Below, one piece after another: positions 11,013 through 23,023 of a stretch of DNA of 64,000 bases (positions are counted from its first letter, which is position 1; each line of letters begins with the position of its first letter). A program made the position numbers and the translations under genes. Source of the stretch: Liolophura sinensis (taxonomy: Eukaryota > Mollusca > Polyplacophora > Chitonida > Chitonidae); contig NC_088298.1 in assembly GCF_032854445.1 (NCBI RefSeq), positions 4,148,160 through 4,212,159 of the forward strand, read 5' to 3'. The notes beneath the pieces are model-generated. The model ran no database searches, was not told where the DNA came from, and saw nothing but the letters and a program-made list of their open reading frames with translations.

Positions 11013-11454
11013 TAGTGACATTTGTCTCATATTTCTTATTAGTGGAACCTACGGAAAGGGATCTTAACCACCCATAACCACATACAAGGGTTCTGGACTG
11101 TTGATGCTGTCCTCAAATTCGCCAGAACACTGCACGCAGGCACGAATTCACGCAGGCAGTTAATAAAGTCAACAAAGACCGATGTCTACATTTGAAACTC
11201 TATTCAAACCACTATGGGTTAAACTTGTACACAACAATAGTAAATAGTACAGACAAATGTTGAGCGTTACAAAACAATCATTATAATTTGGAGTTTTAAT
11301 ATTTGAATATACAGGCAAAAAATGTCTTCACACAGAATCAGCTCCATGCATTTAAAAAAAACTGTAATGTAAAATATAAAAAGACAGCGTTGTATTTGTA
11401 TAGTGACATTCTGTTGCTAATGGATAATAAATAATGCTAATGGTTATAACGGTC

Positions 11455-11551
11455 TGCCACCATAATGGTGGCCACCATCGTATAAGTGAAATATTCTTGA
11501 GTACGGCGTAAAACACCAATCAACAAAATAAATAAATAAATAAATAAATAA
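11455..11551 (+). repeat. SINE-A 3' fragment
   Basis: 'CACCATAATGGTGGCCACC' then 'TATTCTTGAGTACGGCGTAA', ending in six or more AAAT units. SINE-B begins directly after the A/T tail, so one element appears inserted at the tail of the other. Confidence 0.85.
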
Positions 11552-11615
11552 ATGGTTAGAACTTCGAAGTCGGGAGGCTTGGGATCACGCCCCGCTCGGG
11601 TCATACCAAAGATTT

Positions 11616-11654
<39 letters not shown>

Positions 11655-11860
11655 AAACAAAAAAAAAAACAAAAAAAAAAAAACACTGAGGTTACAGGAA
11701 GGGAACAGAGCTGGCTGGCCCAGTGTCAGTATAATGTGACTGGGTGGGGTGACACGTCTGGTGTCTTCAACATGGGCTTCGTATACACACACACACACAC
11801 CTTTTGACTCGTCGTCATCTGACTGAAAAATTGCTAAGTACATATATACATAAATACCAC
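11552..11860 (+). repeat. Full-length SINE-B with internal poly-A
   Basis: Head 'ATGGTTAGAACTTCGAAGTC' with 'CGGGTCATACCAAAGATTT', then about 68 bases of nearly pure A (11618-11685), then body 'CCAGTGTCAGTATAATGTGA' and tail 'ATCTGACTGAAAAATTGC'. The poly-A sits exactly at the head-body junction seen in the 37.1-37.46 kb copy. The Lys- or Phe-rich frame through the A run is an artefact. Confidence 0.8.
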
Positions 11861-13535
11861 CAGCTCGTTCCCCCCAACCCCAAATTCTTGTTGCTCTACA
11901 TAGCTTTACTTTGCTCCGGACACATTGTATAACGAGAGAAAGAAAAAAGATGTAAACAGGCACTGATCTTTAGCCTCATAAATATATTTGATTTGAAAAA
12001 ACACTATATATACATATATAGACTTCAATAGACAAAGAATGAATTCCTTTCTTTGCCCAGCGTAATCCTAGAACCGTTAATTATTTAACAACCATCTAAT
12101 TTGGAATTCGTTTACTAAGACGAAGTTTAATTGTCTTGGTTTCATCATGTTTTCTGTAGCCATTCTTTGATTGACCAATCGTTTGTAAATCTTTACCTGC
12201 CGGCCATCAGTTAAGGACAAATTGCTTCGTTCCATTCTTTTGAAACATATTACAGGACATGCGCAGACAAAGCAAACCATTTTTTACCACACACAACTAT
12301 TGTTCTAGATATCTCCTTTAGAATTAAACAAGGATGTTGTGTTTTAAATGCTTACTGGCTAAGCATGGTTCATGTTCATGTTCTAAAACGCAGTCACGTG
12401 GTAAAATCTTGTATGAAGTTTCCCACAAAAATGCACGTGCATTCGACCATTTATATGTAGACATACACAGATATACGGTACAGCTAAGCATAAAACCGTG
12501 CCGACTTTCTGCACGTGCCATCGTGGAAACCCGAGAGGCTGTAATCGGAACTCCGCCTTGGCCAAATGACTGACAGCCAAGTCATCGAGTTGACATCCAT
12601 GATGGATAAGGCTTTACTCTCAGCAGAGTCCCTCCCTTTCTGCTCGCCCTGTTGGTACAGCTGACGAACAATTTGTCCAACAGTCATTCTAACGCGTATT
12701 TCATTAATCGGATCACTTTTTAAGCACCTCGTTGGAACCGGAGTATACTGTTTACACGCGGTTCACATTTATCCACGTCGGTCAAAGCTCGGGCCGTCAG
12801 ACTCTAGACCGGAAGCGCATAGGTAAGGCCCGGAATGTGAACAATGCATAATGGCCACTGTCTGGTCGCGGAGATTGAAACGACCAAATGGTATCGGCTT
12901 TAAAACCCAACTTACTCGTTCACGTTGAACTCTGCATCATTGATATACGTTATGGAATCGGGGAATAATGGCTGTCGTCTGGCTAGCTGGGGAGGACATA
13001 TCCATAAATGAAAAGACCTATACATTATATCCCTTTCCCGGAGTTGCTAACTTCTAATTTACATGCGATGAGAAATGTGTGTTTTGTGTGCTTTGTTTTC
13101 CCAATTGAATATTACTTTATCACAGCTATTTTGAAGTCTCTCCTGAGAGCTTTCCTTGACTAGAACCAAAAATCTCCGTTTAATCCACCATTATAGCAAA
13201 ATCATTCATGGGATGCTCTTTAAAAACATTTGTGTTTACCACTGATACACATTCATTATAACAAATGTACACTTTGCATCTTGTGTACTGTCTGTATCGC
13301 GTGGTACACAAACAAGTGTACAAAAGTGTACACATTTACTTCTTGAGAGTACACATTACAAATTTTATCATTAACAGTCAATATGGAATTTAACTCCAAA
13401 ATTTCATCATAACCCACCATATACTTTCAAAAATGTCATTAATTTCCTTGGTGATATTGATAAGTGACAGAAATTTCGTAATTTACTTATTATCTATAAA
13501 TGTTTTGCGCAATGCAAATATCTAATAGTAGTCTT
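11861..13535. other. Unique spacer
   Basis: No SINE or array is recognised. About 12760-13060 is non-repetitive with CpG-containing blocks and could hold a conserved non-coding element. 13250-13370 is rich in GTGTAC/GTACAC words. Confidence 0.4.
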
Positions 13536-13725
13536 GTTGCCCTCGGTGGCTCAGATTGCTTCAGCCCCAGCAGATCTGTCTCTCAGAATTATTGAGATCG
13601 CAGGTTCGATTCCATCTTTCGCGCTATAACTCAGCTACCGCTTTAAATCAGCACGTTTGTCAGACACCTGCCAAAGGGCTATGGTTTACTCCGGGAACTC
13701 CGAGTACAAGAAAATTCGTCAGTTA
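13536..13725 (+). repeat. SINE-C copy with clear polymerase III boxes
   Basis: Head 'CCCTCGGTGGCTCAGATTGC' carries an A-box-like TGGCTCAGATTG. An exact B box GGTTCGATTCC lies at about 13604. The body includes 'CTGCCAAAGGGCTATGG' and 'TTTACTCCGGGAACTCCGAG'. No A-rich tail is visible, so the 3' end is truncated or diverged. Confidence 0.75.
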
Positions 13726-16700
13726 TATACAACGTTATCAACAACAGATTGGTAAAGGTGGAATTTCATCAATGCCAGTTTTTGTTTATTCTTTCTCTAT
13801 GTAGCATCTAATGATAAACCCGTTTTCATCGCCCATCCACATTACTTGTTGACTGTCTCGCTATAGGCACCCATAAACTTTATGAAGCAAGAATTAAAGA
13901 AACCTCCCGGTAAAAAATCCCTGTAATAAATTTGAAATGAAACATTTTAAAGACATCTTGATCAAAAGGGGACCCTTTGCTTCACCTGGTGAACACACAT
14001 CGTGAAATCCGGAGGAATCAGGGATGGGTGTAGGGATCTTGGGGGGGAGGGGTTTGAAATTACAACACATCATGTAAGTATAATGCATTCACAGTCACTG
14101 AAAACACTGTCGCTTCATGACTGGGCGAAAGGATCATTTTCGAACTGTTTGTGTCAAAGAAACGCTGTTTTGTATGTTTTTGAAAGCAAACTGAACAAAT
14201 ATAAACTTTAGTGAAGAGCAGTCACATCTATCTTCGCACTGTTAATTTGGGTAGTTTGACGCATGACTGTCTTTGACTAACAGACATATATCTGACTCAA
14301 ATCCTCAAGTTTCTGATCCTAAAGTTTGTTATTAAACAACGTCGCGTTCCATACAACCTATTTTCCGTTTTGAATGGACGATATGCAAACGGTCAATGGC
14401 CAAGAGAAAATGGCATGTGTACAATATGCCGGATATGTAGTTTTCACATCTTCCCGATATCATCTTAAGTACTTTCAGGTGAGGTTTTTGATGAACCTAA
14501 TTCGTCAATGTCCTTGTTCGGTGGACAGAGGTCTAACTCAGCCAGTTACAAACGTTGACAGTGATAGAGTACGCACATCGACCTAAACCTCTGAACTTGC
14601 TGGAGAGCTGACACGCGGCTAATCATGTCTCAACTGGGACCCTTAGGTAACAGAATAGCATCCCTGTCAGTAACGACCGCCATGACAGAAGGCCATGTGG
14701 CCACAGACCCCCATTAATTTTCCATATGTGACCATGTTAACGTTTAGCGCTGTAGCTCAGTCCCAAACATTCCGTGACCAATAAGCTTTGGCGCATACCT
14801 GACCCAGCTTGTGAGAAAGAAGCCATAAAAATCTTGATATAAGTTGACAGTTAAAGTCTGGACCTTTCTATGCCGGCAGATGGGAGGGGTGCCTAGCAAC
14901 GCCAAGGAGACGTCAATCGCAGCCTCATCACCACCTGTCTCCTTGTGTCCTCCTGTTGTAAAACTCATACCTGCCCAAAGCCTAAACAATTTCCATCATT
15001 TTGATACCAATCATGCACCTGTACAACAAAAATGGCAGGCTGGCAGCAAAGAAAGACTTTACACCCTAAAATACACAGAATTACATTCGTCCCCTCCCGA
15101 AAAACGGAAATTGTAATGTTGGTCTGTGTCCTTGTAGTTTTCATTAAAGCTCTTACGTTGAGAAAAGAAGAGGTCTGTGTGAAAAACGGTGGCCATGATT
15201 TTACAGGATAAAACAGCACCTGGCCTAAACATATTTCAATCGGAACCTTTCTAAAAAGTATCATATTTTATTAATTTAATGAGATTTCACCAAATAACAT
15301 GTAGAACAAAATGACAATACTGCACAAATGCCTAGAGTGAATCCAGGCAGCCATCTTGAGAATTTTATCCAATCAAACACGTTGCTTTCAGATTGCGCGA
15401 CCTACGCTGTGACGTAGCTTTTACCTATTCACTCCATTAAATAATATACGATAACCCAGAACTACTGCATAAGACATCATTTTGAGATCCTCTACAGCGA
15501 TTTATGTGTAGCCGAAGGGCCATTTCACACAGTGTTGTGGGACAGGTCTGCATCATTTGATTTACAAACCGTGCAATATTCAACGACGGTGTCACAAATT
15601 GTGTCAGACAGAAGCATAGCGTCTCGGCCCACACCGCATTCATCTCCCCAGTAGACCTTAGGCCTTCTTAAACACGCTATTCATATTGTACAAATACATT
15701 TTTGGCCGTTCATGTTAGCGTTTAGTCAGCACTCAGTTGATAAATAACAAATATCAGAGTCAGTGAAAAATTCAGTACGGATGCTGAAGGTTTATGAGAA
15801 TGAGAAGACAGCGTCTCATCTCATAAAATTAATTCAATCCTATGATATAATTTTTTTCTCTGAATTTATTAGAACTGAAGAATTTAAATTGTGCCCTTTG
15901 TCTTTCTTGCGTACAAGGGATGTTTTTTTCTGTTTTCTTTCATAAAATACGGTAAAATTATTGAAATGCCGTGTTTCAGCCTGGCTTCTTTCTCTGACGT
16001 CCATGATAACTAGATCATCACTTCTCTTATCTTAGAAGGCACCACTGCAAAATTGAAGCATAAAATCCAGCGATAGTCGAATGCCTAGATCAGCCTCAGT
16101 GGTGCTTAGATTTATTTCCATTTGTGTCGGAATTGAGCATGAATCTAGTAGTTGTACACCAATCCTATTGTAATTTTGTAAACATTTAATAGCGGTCAGA
16201 ATTACACGGACCAGCACAACCCCTCCAAAGTCTGAACCAGGAATGCCTCGGCCGCGCATCTGCAGGCCACTGGGAAAGCTTTCCGAGAAAGCTATTTATC
16301 ACTTGATCCATCATCGCCAAAGTCCACAACTTTAATCTGCCAAGGGCTGCAGCTTAGACTATTATACGGGAAATACCTTCGATGTTAGAGAGCTAGAGTA
16401 AACGTGACGTCACCTTGCTGTTGATAATGGAGACGCCCTGAAGCTGTGACAAGACAAAGTTTCACTAAACTTTTACTGGGTTGAAAAATATCTTTAAAAA
16501 AATTTAATGCCCGAATTTAAATAGTTTGAATGGTGGTCTTTCAGTAGACATAAACATTAGTGAGGTGAGTGTCTTTAACCCTAAAGTTTGATCCTTATGT
16601 AGCAAAAAAAACCCGTTTCATTGCTTATAAACACAACTTATCAAGCTGCTTTTCCGGTATGCAAAATAAGCAGAATGCCTGTCAAATGGAGGACCCTCTC

Positions 16701-16790
16701 TGACGCGAGCTCCTGAGATCACAGGATCAAATCCGGTTCATTTCCATGAATCGTGGATGATCAGACGCCTTTTTTTGTTTTTTTTCTCTG
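13726..16790. other. Unique spacer
   Basis: Several short open frames on both strands (for example around 14844-15264) overlap and have no domains. A block at about 14590-14740 is non-repetitive with 'CCCATTAATTTTCCATATG' and looks like candidate regulatory DNA. No RNA gene was seen. Confidence 0.4.
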
Positions 16791-16794
16791 TCGC

Positions 16795-16870
16795 TTATAG
16801 ACTTGACCAACGTCGTACACGTGAAATCTTCTTTAGTACGGAGGAAACGCCAATCAAATAAACAAACTAC
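16795..16870 (+). repeat. SINE-A-like tail relic
   Basis: 'CGTACACGTGAAATCTTCTT' and 'TAGTACGGAGGAAACGCC', ending 'AATCAAATAAACAAAC'. A degenerate B-box-like stretch upstream (about 16720) may be the decayed head. Confidence 0.55.
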
Positions 16871-17052
16871 ACTCTTGTGCATCGAAAATGTGGTGACAGA
16901 GCCATTCAGAATAGCGGATGAATGTGAAAGAGCCGATACTCGACAGCCCCTATACATACATGAAGCGGAGATTGTCCATTGTAGCATCACGAGACTTCTC
17001 GCGTTGTTTTTCTCTTGATTATATACATGTATTCTCGCCGACTGCTCGCTTG

Positions 17053-17310
17053 CTAGCTAGCTGACCGGCAAACGTTTGCAATTTGCGAGATAGACAGCTT
17101 TTCCTCTACCTCGCGTGTGGTCGAATGCTTTTCTGCACTCTTTGACGGACAAATCGCTTTTCTGTTCACAACTTCTGAGATTGCCTGTCTGAATCCGCTT
17201 TCTGGAACATCTTTAGTTGGTTCGCCTGTAAAAATAATCTGGCCAATTTCTTCTCGGTCGGTCAAGTCGCCACTAAAATAACACGACCTGTCAGTCATAT
17301 ATTGCTTCAC
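17053..17310 (-). CDS. Possible exon, 85-codon hydrophilic frame
   Basis: A minus-strand frame encodes 85 residues starting MKQYMTDRSCYFSGDLTDRE and ending V-C-R-S-A-S before a TAG in the repeated TAGCTAGC block. The composition is balanced and charged like a soluble protein, with no simple repeat or SINE. I do not recognise a domain, and no strong splice sites frame it. The same stretch could equally be a conserved non-coding block. No promoter or polyadenylation signal was assigned. Confidence 0.2.
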   Translation of the reverse strand: MKQYMTDRSCYFSGDLTDREEIGQIIFTGEPTKDVPESGFRQAISEVVNRKAICPSKSAEKHSTTREVEEKLSISQIANVCRSAS

Positions 17311-18159
17311 CGCAGTGTGGCTATGAATGGAAGTGTACAGAGAAATATGGTGTCAGTAAAATGTACACCATGGACAATTTTCCGCTTGCATGTTCAGAGA
17401 TTCAGACTTTGGATTCTTTTTTCTCTAACTTTAAACTCTGTGAGCGTTATTATTTGTTTTCATTAATAAGAAATATTGTATTTGTCTGAAAAAGTTTGCG
17501 GTTTAGACAAGCGCAGATGAAGACACAGGCATGGACAGAAGCTGTTCCAAATCAGAAATACCTATCATTTTGTCTCTTTGTAGCTCCAAAGTAGCTGTAG
17601 TGTTCCAACCTTCATTTTAGGGCGAGTCAGTGCATTTTTATACATAACTGTCTTGTCCTCCAATGTACTTATCCCATTGAACAGTGAATCTATGGGTCAA
17701 AAACAGACATGCGTTACACGAGCGGTAAACCAAAATTGACGTTCCGGATCAATAATCGCAAGGCCGATTCTCAAGACTTACATGATCTATATTTTCACTC
17801 TTGTATGGTATATGAACAGGCATTGGATTCGTTATTCGCAGATGTAGTACTGTACAGCTTATCTAATGAAAATAATACCTTATTTGTTTCTATCACCATC
17901 AAGATTTTTCTTGTTTTATAGCATGGCATATTATAGTATACCCGGTCAGTAATATCTGCCTTTATAGATCATACTACCAAAAAGGTCAGGGAAAACCTCT
18001 TTAGTCTTACCATACGTGTCACAAAAACACCACAAGTCCAAATAAGTCTGTCAACTTCTCACAGAAGGTAAATACGCGTGGAGGACACAAATGACAACAT
18101 GCCGTGCCGTGAGAACACTGCACAGTTTCAGGGCTAATTTCCCTGTCCAGGATCACGTA
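17311..18159. other. Unique spacer
   Basis: Nothing supportable was found. A 70-codon frame at 17709-17921 has no domain. Confidence 0.45.
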
Positions 18160-19340
18160 CCTTGCATCAGAGCCACTTTCCTTCCTTCGGGTTCACATTC
18201 CTTGCGTCAGGATTGCGTTCCGTGCTCCAAGGCCACTTCATTTGCATCAGGACCACATTAATTGGTTTAGAACCACTTTCCTTGCACTCTTGCTTCCGGT
18301 TCACTTTCCCTGCGTCAGGGCCACATTCCTTGCTCCAGCGGCACTTCCTTGTTTCAGGACCACTTCCTTGCTTCAGGGCCACTCCCTTGCTCCAGGGTCA
18401 CTTCCTTGCTTCAGGGCCATCCCCTTGCTTCAGGGTCACTTCCTTACTTCAGGGCCACTTTCCTTGCTCCCTTTGCTTCGAGTTGACTTTCCTTGCTTCA
18501 GGCCCACTTCCTTGCTTCGGGGTCACTTCCTTGCTTCAGGCCTACTTCTTTCCTTCAGGGCCACATTCCTTGCTTCAGGGTCACTTCCTTACTTCAGGGT
18601 CACTTACTTGCTTCAGAGACACTTGCTTCAGACACATACTTGCTTCAGAGACACTTACGTGCTTCAGGGTTACATTCCTTGCTTCATGGCCACATTCCTT
18701 GCTTCAGACATACTTCCTTGCTTTAGGCCTTGCTTCAGGGCCTCTTGCTTGCTTCAGAGACACTTACTTGCTTCAGAGACACTTACTTCCTTCAGGGCCA
18801 CATTGCTTGCTTCAGGGTTACATTCCTTGCTTCATGGCCACATTCCTTGCTCCGGAGCCTCTTACTTGCTTCAGAGACACTTGCTTCAGAGACACTTACT
18901 TGCTTCAGAGACACTTGCTTCAGAGACACTTACTTGCTTCAGAGACACTTGCTTCAGACACATACTTGCTTCAGAGACACTTACGTGCTCCAGGGCTACT
19001 TTCCTTGCTCCAGGGCTACTTTCCTTACTTCAGGGCTACTTTCCTTGCTCCAGGGCTACTTTCCTTACTTCAGGGCTACTTTCTTTGCCCCAGGGCTACT
19101 TTCTTTGCTCCAGGGCTACTTTACTTGCTCCAGGGCTACTTTCCTTACTTCAGGGCTACTTTCTTTGCCCCAGGGCTACTTTCCTTGTCCCAGGGCTACT
19201 TTACTTGCACCAGGGCTACTTTCCTTGCCCCAGGGCTACTTTACTTGCACCAGGGCTACTTTCTTTGCCCCAGGGCTACTTTCCTTGCTCCAGGGCTACT
19301 TTACTTGCTCCAGAGCCATTCCCTTGCTTCAGGACAACTA
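18160..19340. repeat. 19/20-bp minisatellite, about 1.2 kb
   Basis: Early units are 19 bp (CTTCAGGGCCACTTCCTTG type). The middle part alternates 15- and 19-bp units (CTTCAGAGACACTTG and CTTCAGAGACACTTACTTG). Late units (about 18980-19315) are 20 bp (CTCCAGGGCTACTTTCCTTG). The plus strand carries no stop in most units and neither 19 nor 20 is a multiple of three, so all three plus frames stay open for about 600 to 1200 bases, up to 398 codons. The predicted Leu/Phe/Cys-rich peptides repeat every 20 residues, as expected from three 20-bp units. I call this an array, not a gene. Confidence 0.93.
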
Positions 19341-20050
19341 TACTTGCTGATATTGTGATCCTTCATGTCAGGGTTAGTTATTCCATATGCTCTAATATCC
19401 AATATATACACAGCACCTGATTGGTGAATTCATGCCATGTGACGTCATATTCAAACATGTAGAGCTATGCCCCCTCATATAGACGGCCATTCGTATACTT
19501 TAGTGTCATGCAACACGTTCTAAGCAAAGTGATGCTGTGTCATGTCCCTGTCGACTGGTATACATACCGACAGACAGCTAACACTTGAAAGAGCATTGGT
19601 GACAAATTGATGTTATTATATTTCACTGCGTTTGTATGAGTCACTCGGTCATTTACCTAACATTACGCTAATTTTATAGCCGTTATCACGGAACGCCATT
19701 CTCTTTGATGTCCACCGAGGAGCGATGGTCGTCAGTGAGCCTTGTCGTACAAATTCACCCATTCTCACACTGTGTGTTATAAATAGGACCCAGCACACGC
19801 TTCCGGCGGACCCAATTTTATCAAAGATTCTTGACCAAGGCAATTAACGTCATGGCATTTTTCTTTACCTAATCTGGAGCTATAGTGGGAATGTAATGTG
19901 CTGCTATTTAAGTTAGAATAAAACCGTGTGTTAAATTGACAAGAGAACGTATTTATGGTGTAAGCTGGTGTGACGTCACTAGTTCCAAAATGGTCAGAAC
20001 AGAATCCAGACATTTCAAATACATTATATTAGGTTGAAAAATTAGGTTAG
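19341..20050. other. Spacer with a Rep-E fragment
   Basis: About 19905-19955 ('AGTTAGAATAAAACCG', 'AAATTGACAAGAGAACG') is a Rep-E left end in plus orientation. The rest is unassigned. Confidence 0.45.
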
Positions 20051-20051
20051 C

Positions 20052-20296
20052 GCGCTAGCGGAGCGTAATGACCCAGGAGCCTCTCACCAATGCGGTCGCT
20101 GTGAGTTCAAGTCCAGCTCTTGCTGGCTTCCTCTCCGGCCGTAAGTGGGAAAGTCTGTCAGCAACCTGCGGATGGTCGTGGGTTTCCCCCGGGCTGTGCC
20201 CGGTTTCCACCCACCATAATGCTGGCCGCCGTCGTATAAGTGAAATATTCTTGAGTACGGCGTAAAACACCAATCAAATAAATAAATTAATTAATT
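20052..20296 (+). repeat. SINE-A, best-preserved copy
   Basis: It starts in a CGCGCTAGCGGAGCG block. It then has 'GACCCAGGAGCCTCTCACC', the B-box-like 'GTGAGTTCAAGTCC', the middle 'GCGGATGGTCGTGGGTTTCC', the conserved 'CATAATGCTGGCCGCCGTCG', the tail 'TATAAGTGAAATATTCTTGA' and AAATAAATTAATTAA. The head resembles a tRNA with a long variable arm (Leu/Ser type), so transcription by RNA polymerase III with LINE-borrowed retrotransposition is the expected mode. Overlapping open frames on both strands are shadows. Confidence 0.92.
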
Positions 20297-22580
20297 GTCT
20301 TTCTTCTGAAATATACTTCACGTTTGCGTTTTCTTTGCTTTTAAAAGATGGAGGGAGTTCCACGTGTTCCGTATTCAATCTCATCCTATCGATGTACTGA
20401 GCCCTTGTCCATGCAGCTGTTGTGCCTATCGTCTCTCTACCAGCGCTCGCTGCCTCGGATACCACAAGCCTAATGTGCCCAGCTTCGCTCTATATCAGCG
20501 CTGATCGCTTTGGCACTAATGACCATAGCATTAACTGGACACATCGGTCAGTTCGTCCACACACAATGATTAACCCAACATATAAGTTATTGATCTTAAT
20601 TAGTCATTGATTATTGATAATCTCGTTTACAAGGAATATCGGATAGAGCATTGTCCGAACTTTTGTACAGTCTTGGTAGTGTATGATTTCAAATCGATGT
20701 AGCGGCGGTTTGTATGAAAGCATGAAGTAATGAGAAAATCAATTTAAAGACAGTAGTTGTCATATTAATCGCTGACTGACTCTTTGTTATAGACCATGGG
20801 AACAAATCTTTCAGATAACCACAGGGGATATCATATTGAAACACAGCCACTGTGCATGACTTTTGCGTTGAAAGAAAGACAAGTGCTGCGACTACTCTCG
20901 TACATTTCCCACATCAGAAATCAACTTTTCGCTGTTGAGCTCGGTCACATGATTCAGTACGGCAGCCATAGTTATCAAACGTCTTCAGACTTAAGTCAAA
21001 AATTCAAACACGGAACGGTTTTGCTCTAAGTCTGTACACTGATTCTTTTCTGCAGAACAATGTACCCATCATAATTTGAGTTCATTCCTGTTTTGAGTTT
21101 GGTAATTTAATCACTTGCAATTTATGACTTAAGTCTTAAGTTGCTTGATAAATATGGGCCTCAAATCCTCTACTTAAATTTTAATGATGCGTTCGTGAAG
21201 CCATTTGGATGTAGCCTTCAGTTTGTTGAAGACCACTTATCTTCCATCAGTATGATGTGCAACTCTGTAGGTCACCGTATGGAAAAGTTCGTCAATGTAC
21301 CTGTAATACTTAACCTATACGCCCGGCATCACAGTTTCCTTCACCAATAAATCTGCTACGCCGTCGTGTAAGTGAAAAGCTCTGTCGTATAAGACGTAAA
21401 GCCCCAGCAATATAAGTCAGTTACAAGCTGGCATGTAGTATATGGGGAAACTTATCCGCAGCTTGCTGGCAGACCTTCCCGCGGTCGTATATACTATACA
21501 AGAAATCCTAATATTGGAATAAACATATGCGTTATATTTGTGAGATGCTCTGAATAGATTATTGCTTAGTGTAAGGAAACTCGGATTTACCTTCATTAAA
21601 TAAAAAAAAGATGTAAAAACACTTCGCCGAGAGTTGCATTTGAACTTGCTGCGCGTTGGGTGGATGTCTACGCTGGATGCAAATACAAACAAAGCAGCTT
21701 AAGTGGATAGCAACACAAAACGAAGCTCTCTCGGCTATCCTATATATATATATAAGAAGATTGTATAAGAAGACAGTGTGTAAATTTCCCTATAATTTTT
21801 CCTATGATCAGGTAATAATGTTATATGAGATTGCCCAGATATTGGGGCTGTCATTCTGAATCACACCAAAAATTTGATCATTTCTCACCACAGATTTATC
21901 ACCAGCGCTTCTAGTCGTGTAGAAAGGTGATTATCTAATATAAGTCATAGTGGGTTATTATATAGAAAAGGCACATGCGTGTTGCTGGATCTAATATTAG
22001 GTATAATGTATGGTAGCCCGGTAGTACCAAATCCAACTGTAACACATGGGCCTTAATTTCCGCTTGACATATCGAACGGCAAATTATTTTGGTAAATTGG
22101 TCCAGGGTAGTAATTACTGGCAAATTTGGTCGGTGTATTAATTTCCCGAGGGAGGTGGGCTAACCTCGGCAATTTTCGGAAAAGGAGTCGTGTGTCTATC
22201 GTCACGTTGTCACGGGAATTGGCGAGAACGACTTAACCCCGACCTCCATTATTAGTTCAGCGCGTGCTCCCTGTGTTATATCAACCAATCACCATTACAC
22301 CCTTCACCTCCAATGCTCTGCTTCCCTGAATTGTGGGATAATTTTTCGATATGACAAGGGCGAGAGAAATCAAATGACCATCACTTGACCAGTGGTAAAT
22401 TTCAGTCAATTACAAACACGACATGTGCAAACACGACATGTGAAACGGACATGTGCATGCTATCATGTGACCTATAGACCATACTTAGGACATCCAGAGA
22501 GATAGAAATGGAATTGCCGATATACAGTATCGCGATAATGACTGGTAAATAAGGTAAACTCTTATCAACACGACCATCGT
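20297..22580. other. Mostly unique spacer with SINE relics
   Basis: A weak SINE-A-like tail lies at about 21355-21405 ('GTCGTGTAAGTGAAAAGC'), and a reverse fragment at about 21445-21485 ('GCTTGCTGGCAGACCTTCCC'). A 77-codon frame at 20796-21029 and others show no domain. Confidence 0.45.
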
Positions 22581-22581
22581 A

Positions 22582-22797
22582 TACTATGTGTACTGTACAA
22601 ATGTTTTGTATAGTGTACAAATGAATATTATATTATATAGTGTATATTGTAAAATTGTATATTGTACAGTTGTATTTTGTATAGTGTACATTGTACAGTT
22701 GTATTTTGTACAGTGTATATTGTACAGTTGTGTGAACTGTATGGTGTATATTGTACAGCTGCATATTGTATAGTGTATGTTGTACATATATCCTATC
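22582..22797. repeat. 29-bp minisatellite, first array
   Basis: About seven diverged units of the type 'TGTACAGTTGTATTTTGTAT' plus AGTGTACAT. Most units are 29 bp and one is 31. Each begins with the palindrome TGTACA. The Tyr/Thr/Cys-rich open frames through it on both strands are products of the repeat. Confidence 0.9.
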
Positions 22798-22805
22798 TAT
22801 CCCAC

Positions 22806-23023
22806 AATTTAATTTGAACGTTTTTAGGTAGTTAACGGTGAAGAAAACGCCTGTTTGTTTTGACAAGTATGTAAATGAGATACCTACTGATATGGATATG
22901 TGTGAATCGGCTGAGACCGAACCAGACATTTCACTAAATATAGTTCTCAAAAACATTGAGGAAATCTGTGATTTCTGGGATCAGAAAATATATCACACTG
23001 CCCATTCATTTATGATAAAATGA
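22806..23023 (+). CDS. Possible exon between the two 29-bp arrays
   Basis: An open frame runs to TGA at 23021. From its ATG (22838) it encodes 61 residues, starting MKKTPVCFDKYVNEIPTDMD and continuing with an acidic stretch and 'LKNIEEICDFWDQK'. Composition is that of a folded soluble protein, unlike the flanking arrays. A possible acceptor 'ACGTTTTTAG' ends near 22828, so the exon may start before the ATG. I recognise no family. No polyadenylation signal is evident after the stop. It may be a terminal exon, a gene relic or chance. Confidence 0.2.

Noticed and set aside
11601-11963. 120-codon Phe-rich minus-strand frame
   Set aside because: It is the complement of the poly-A inside a SINE-B and the rest of that element.
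13536-13620. True tRNA gene
   Set aside because: A and B boxes are excellent, but the sequence continues into a SINE body and the cloverleaf arms do not pair well.
18162-19420. Frames of 398, 392 and 206 codons as a repeat-protein gene
   Set aside because: All three plus frames are open because the 19/20-bp units lack stops in any phase. There is no signal, domain or splice context.
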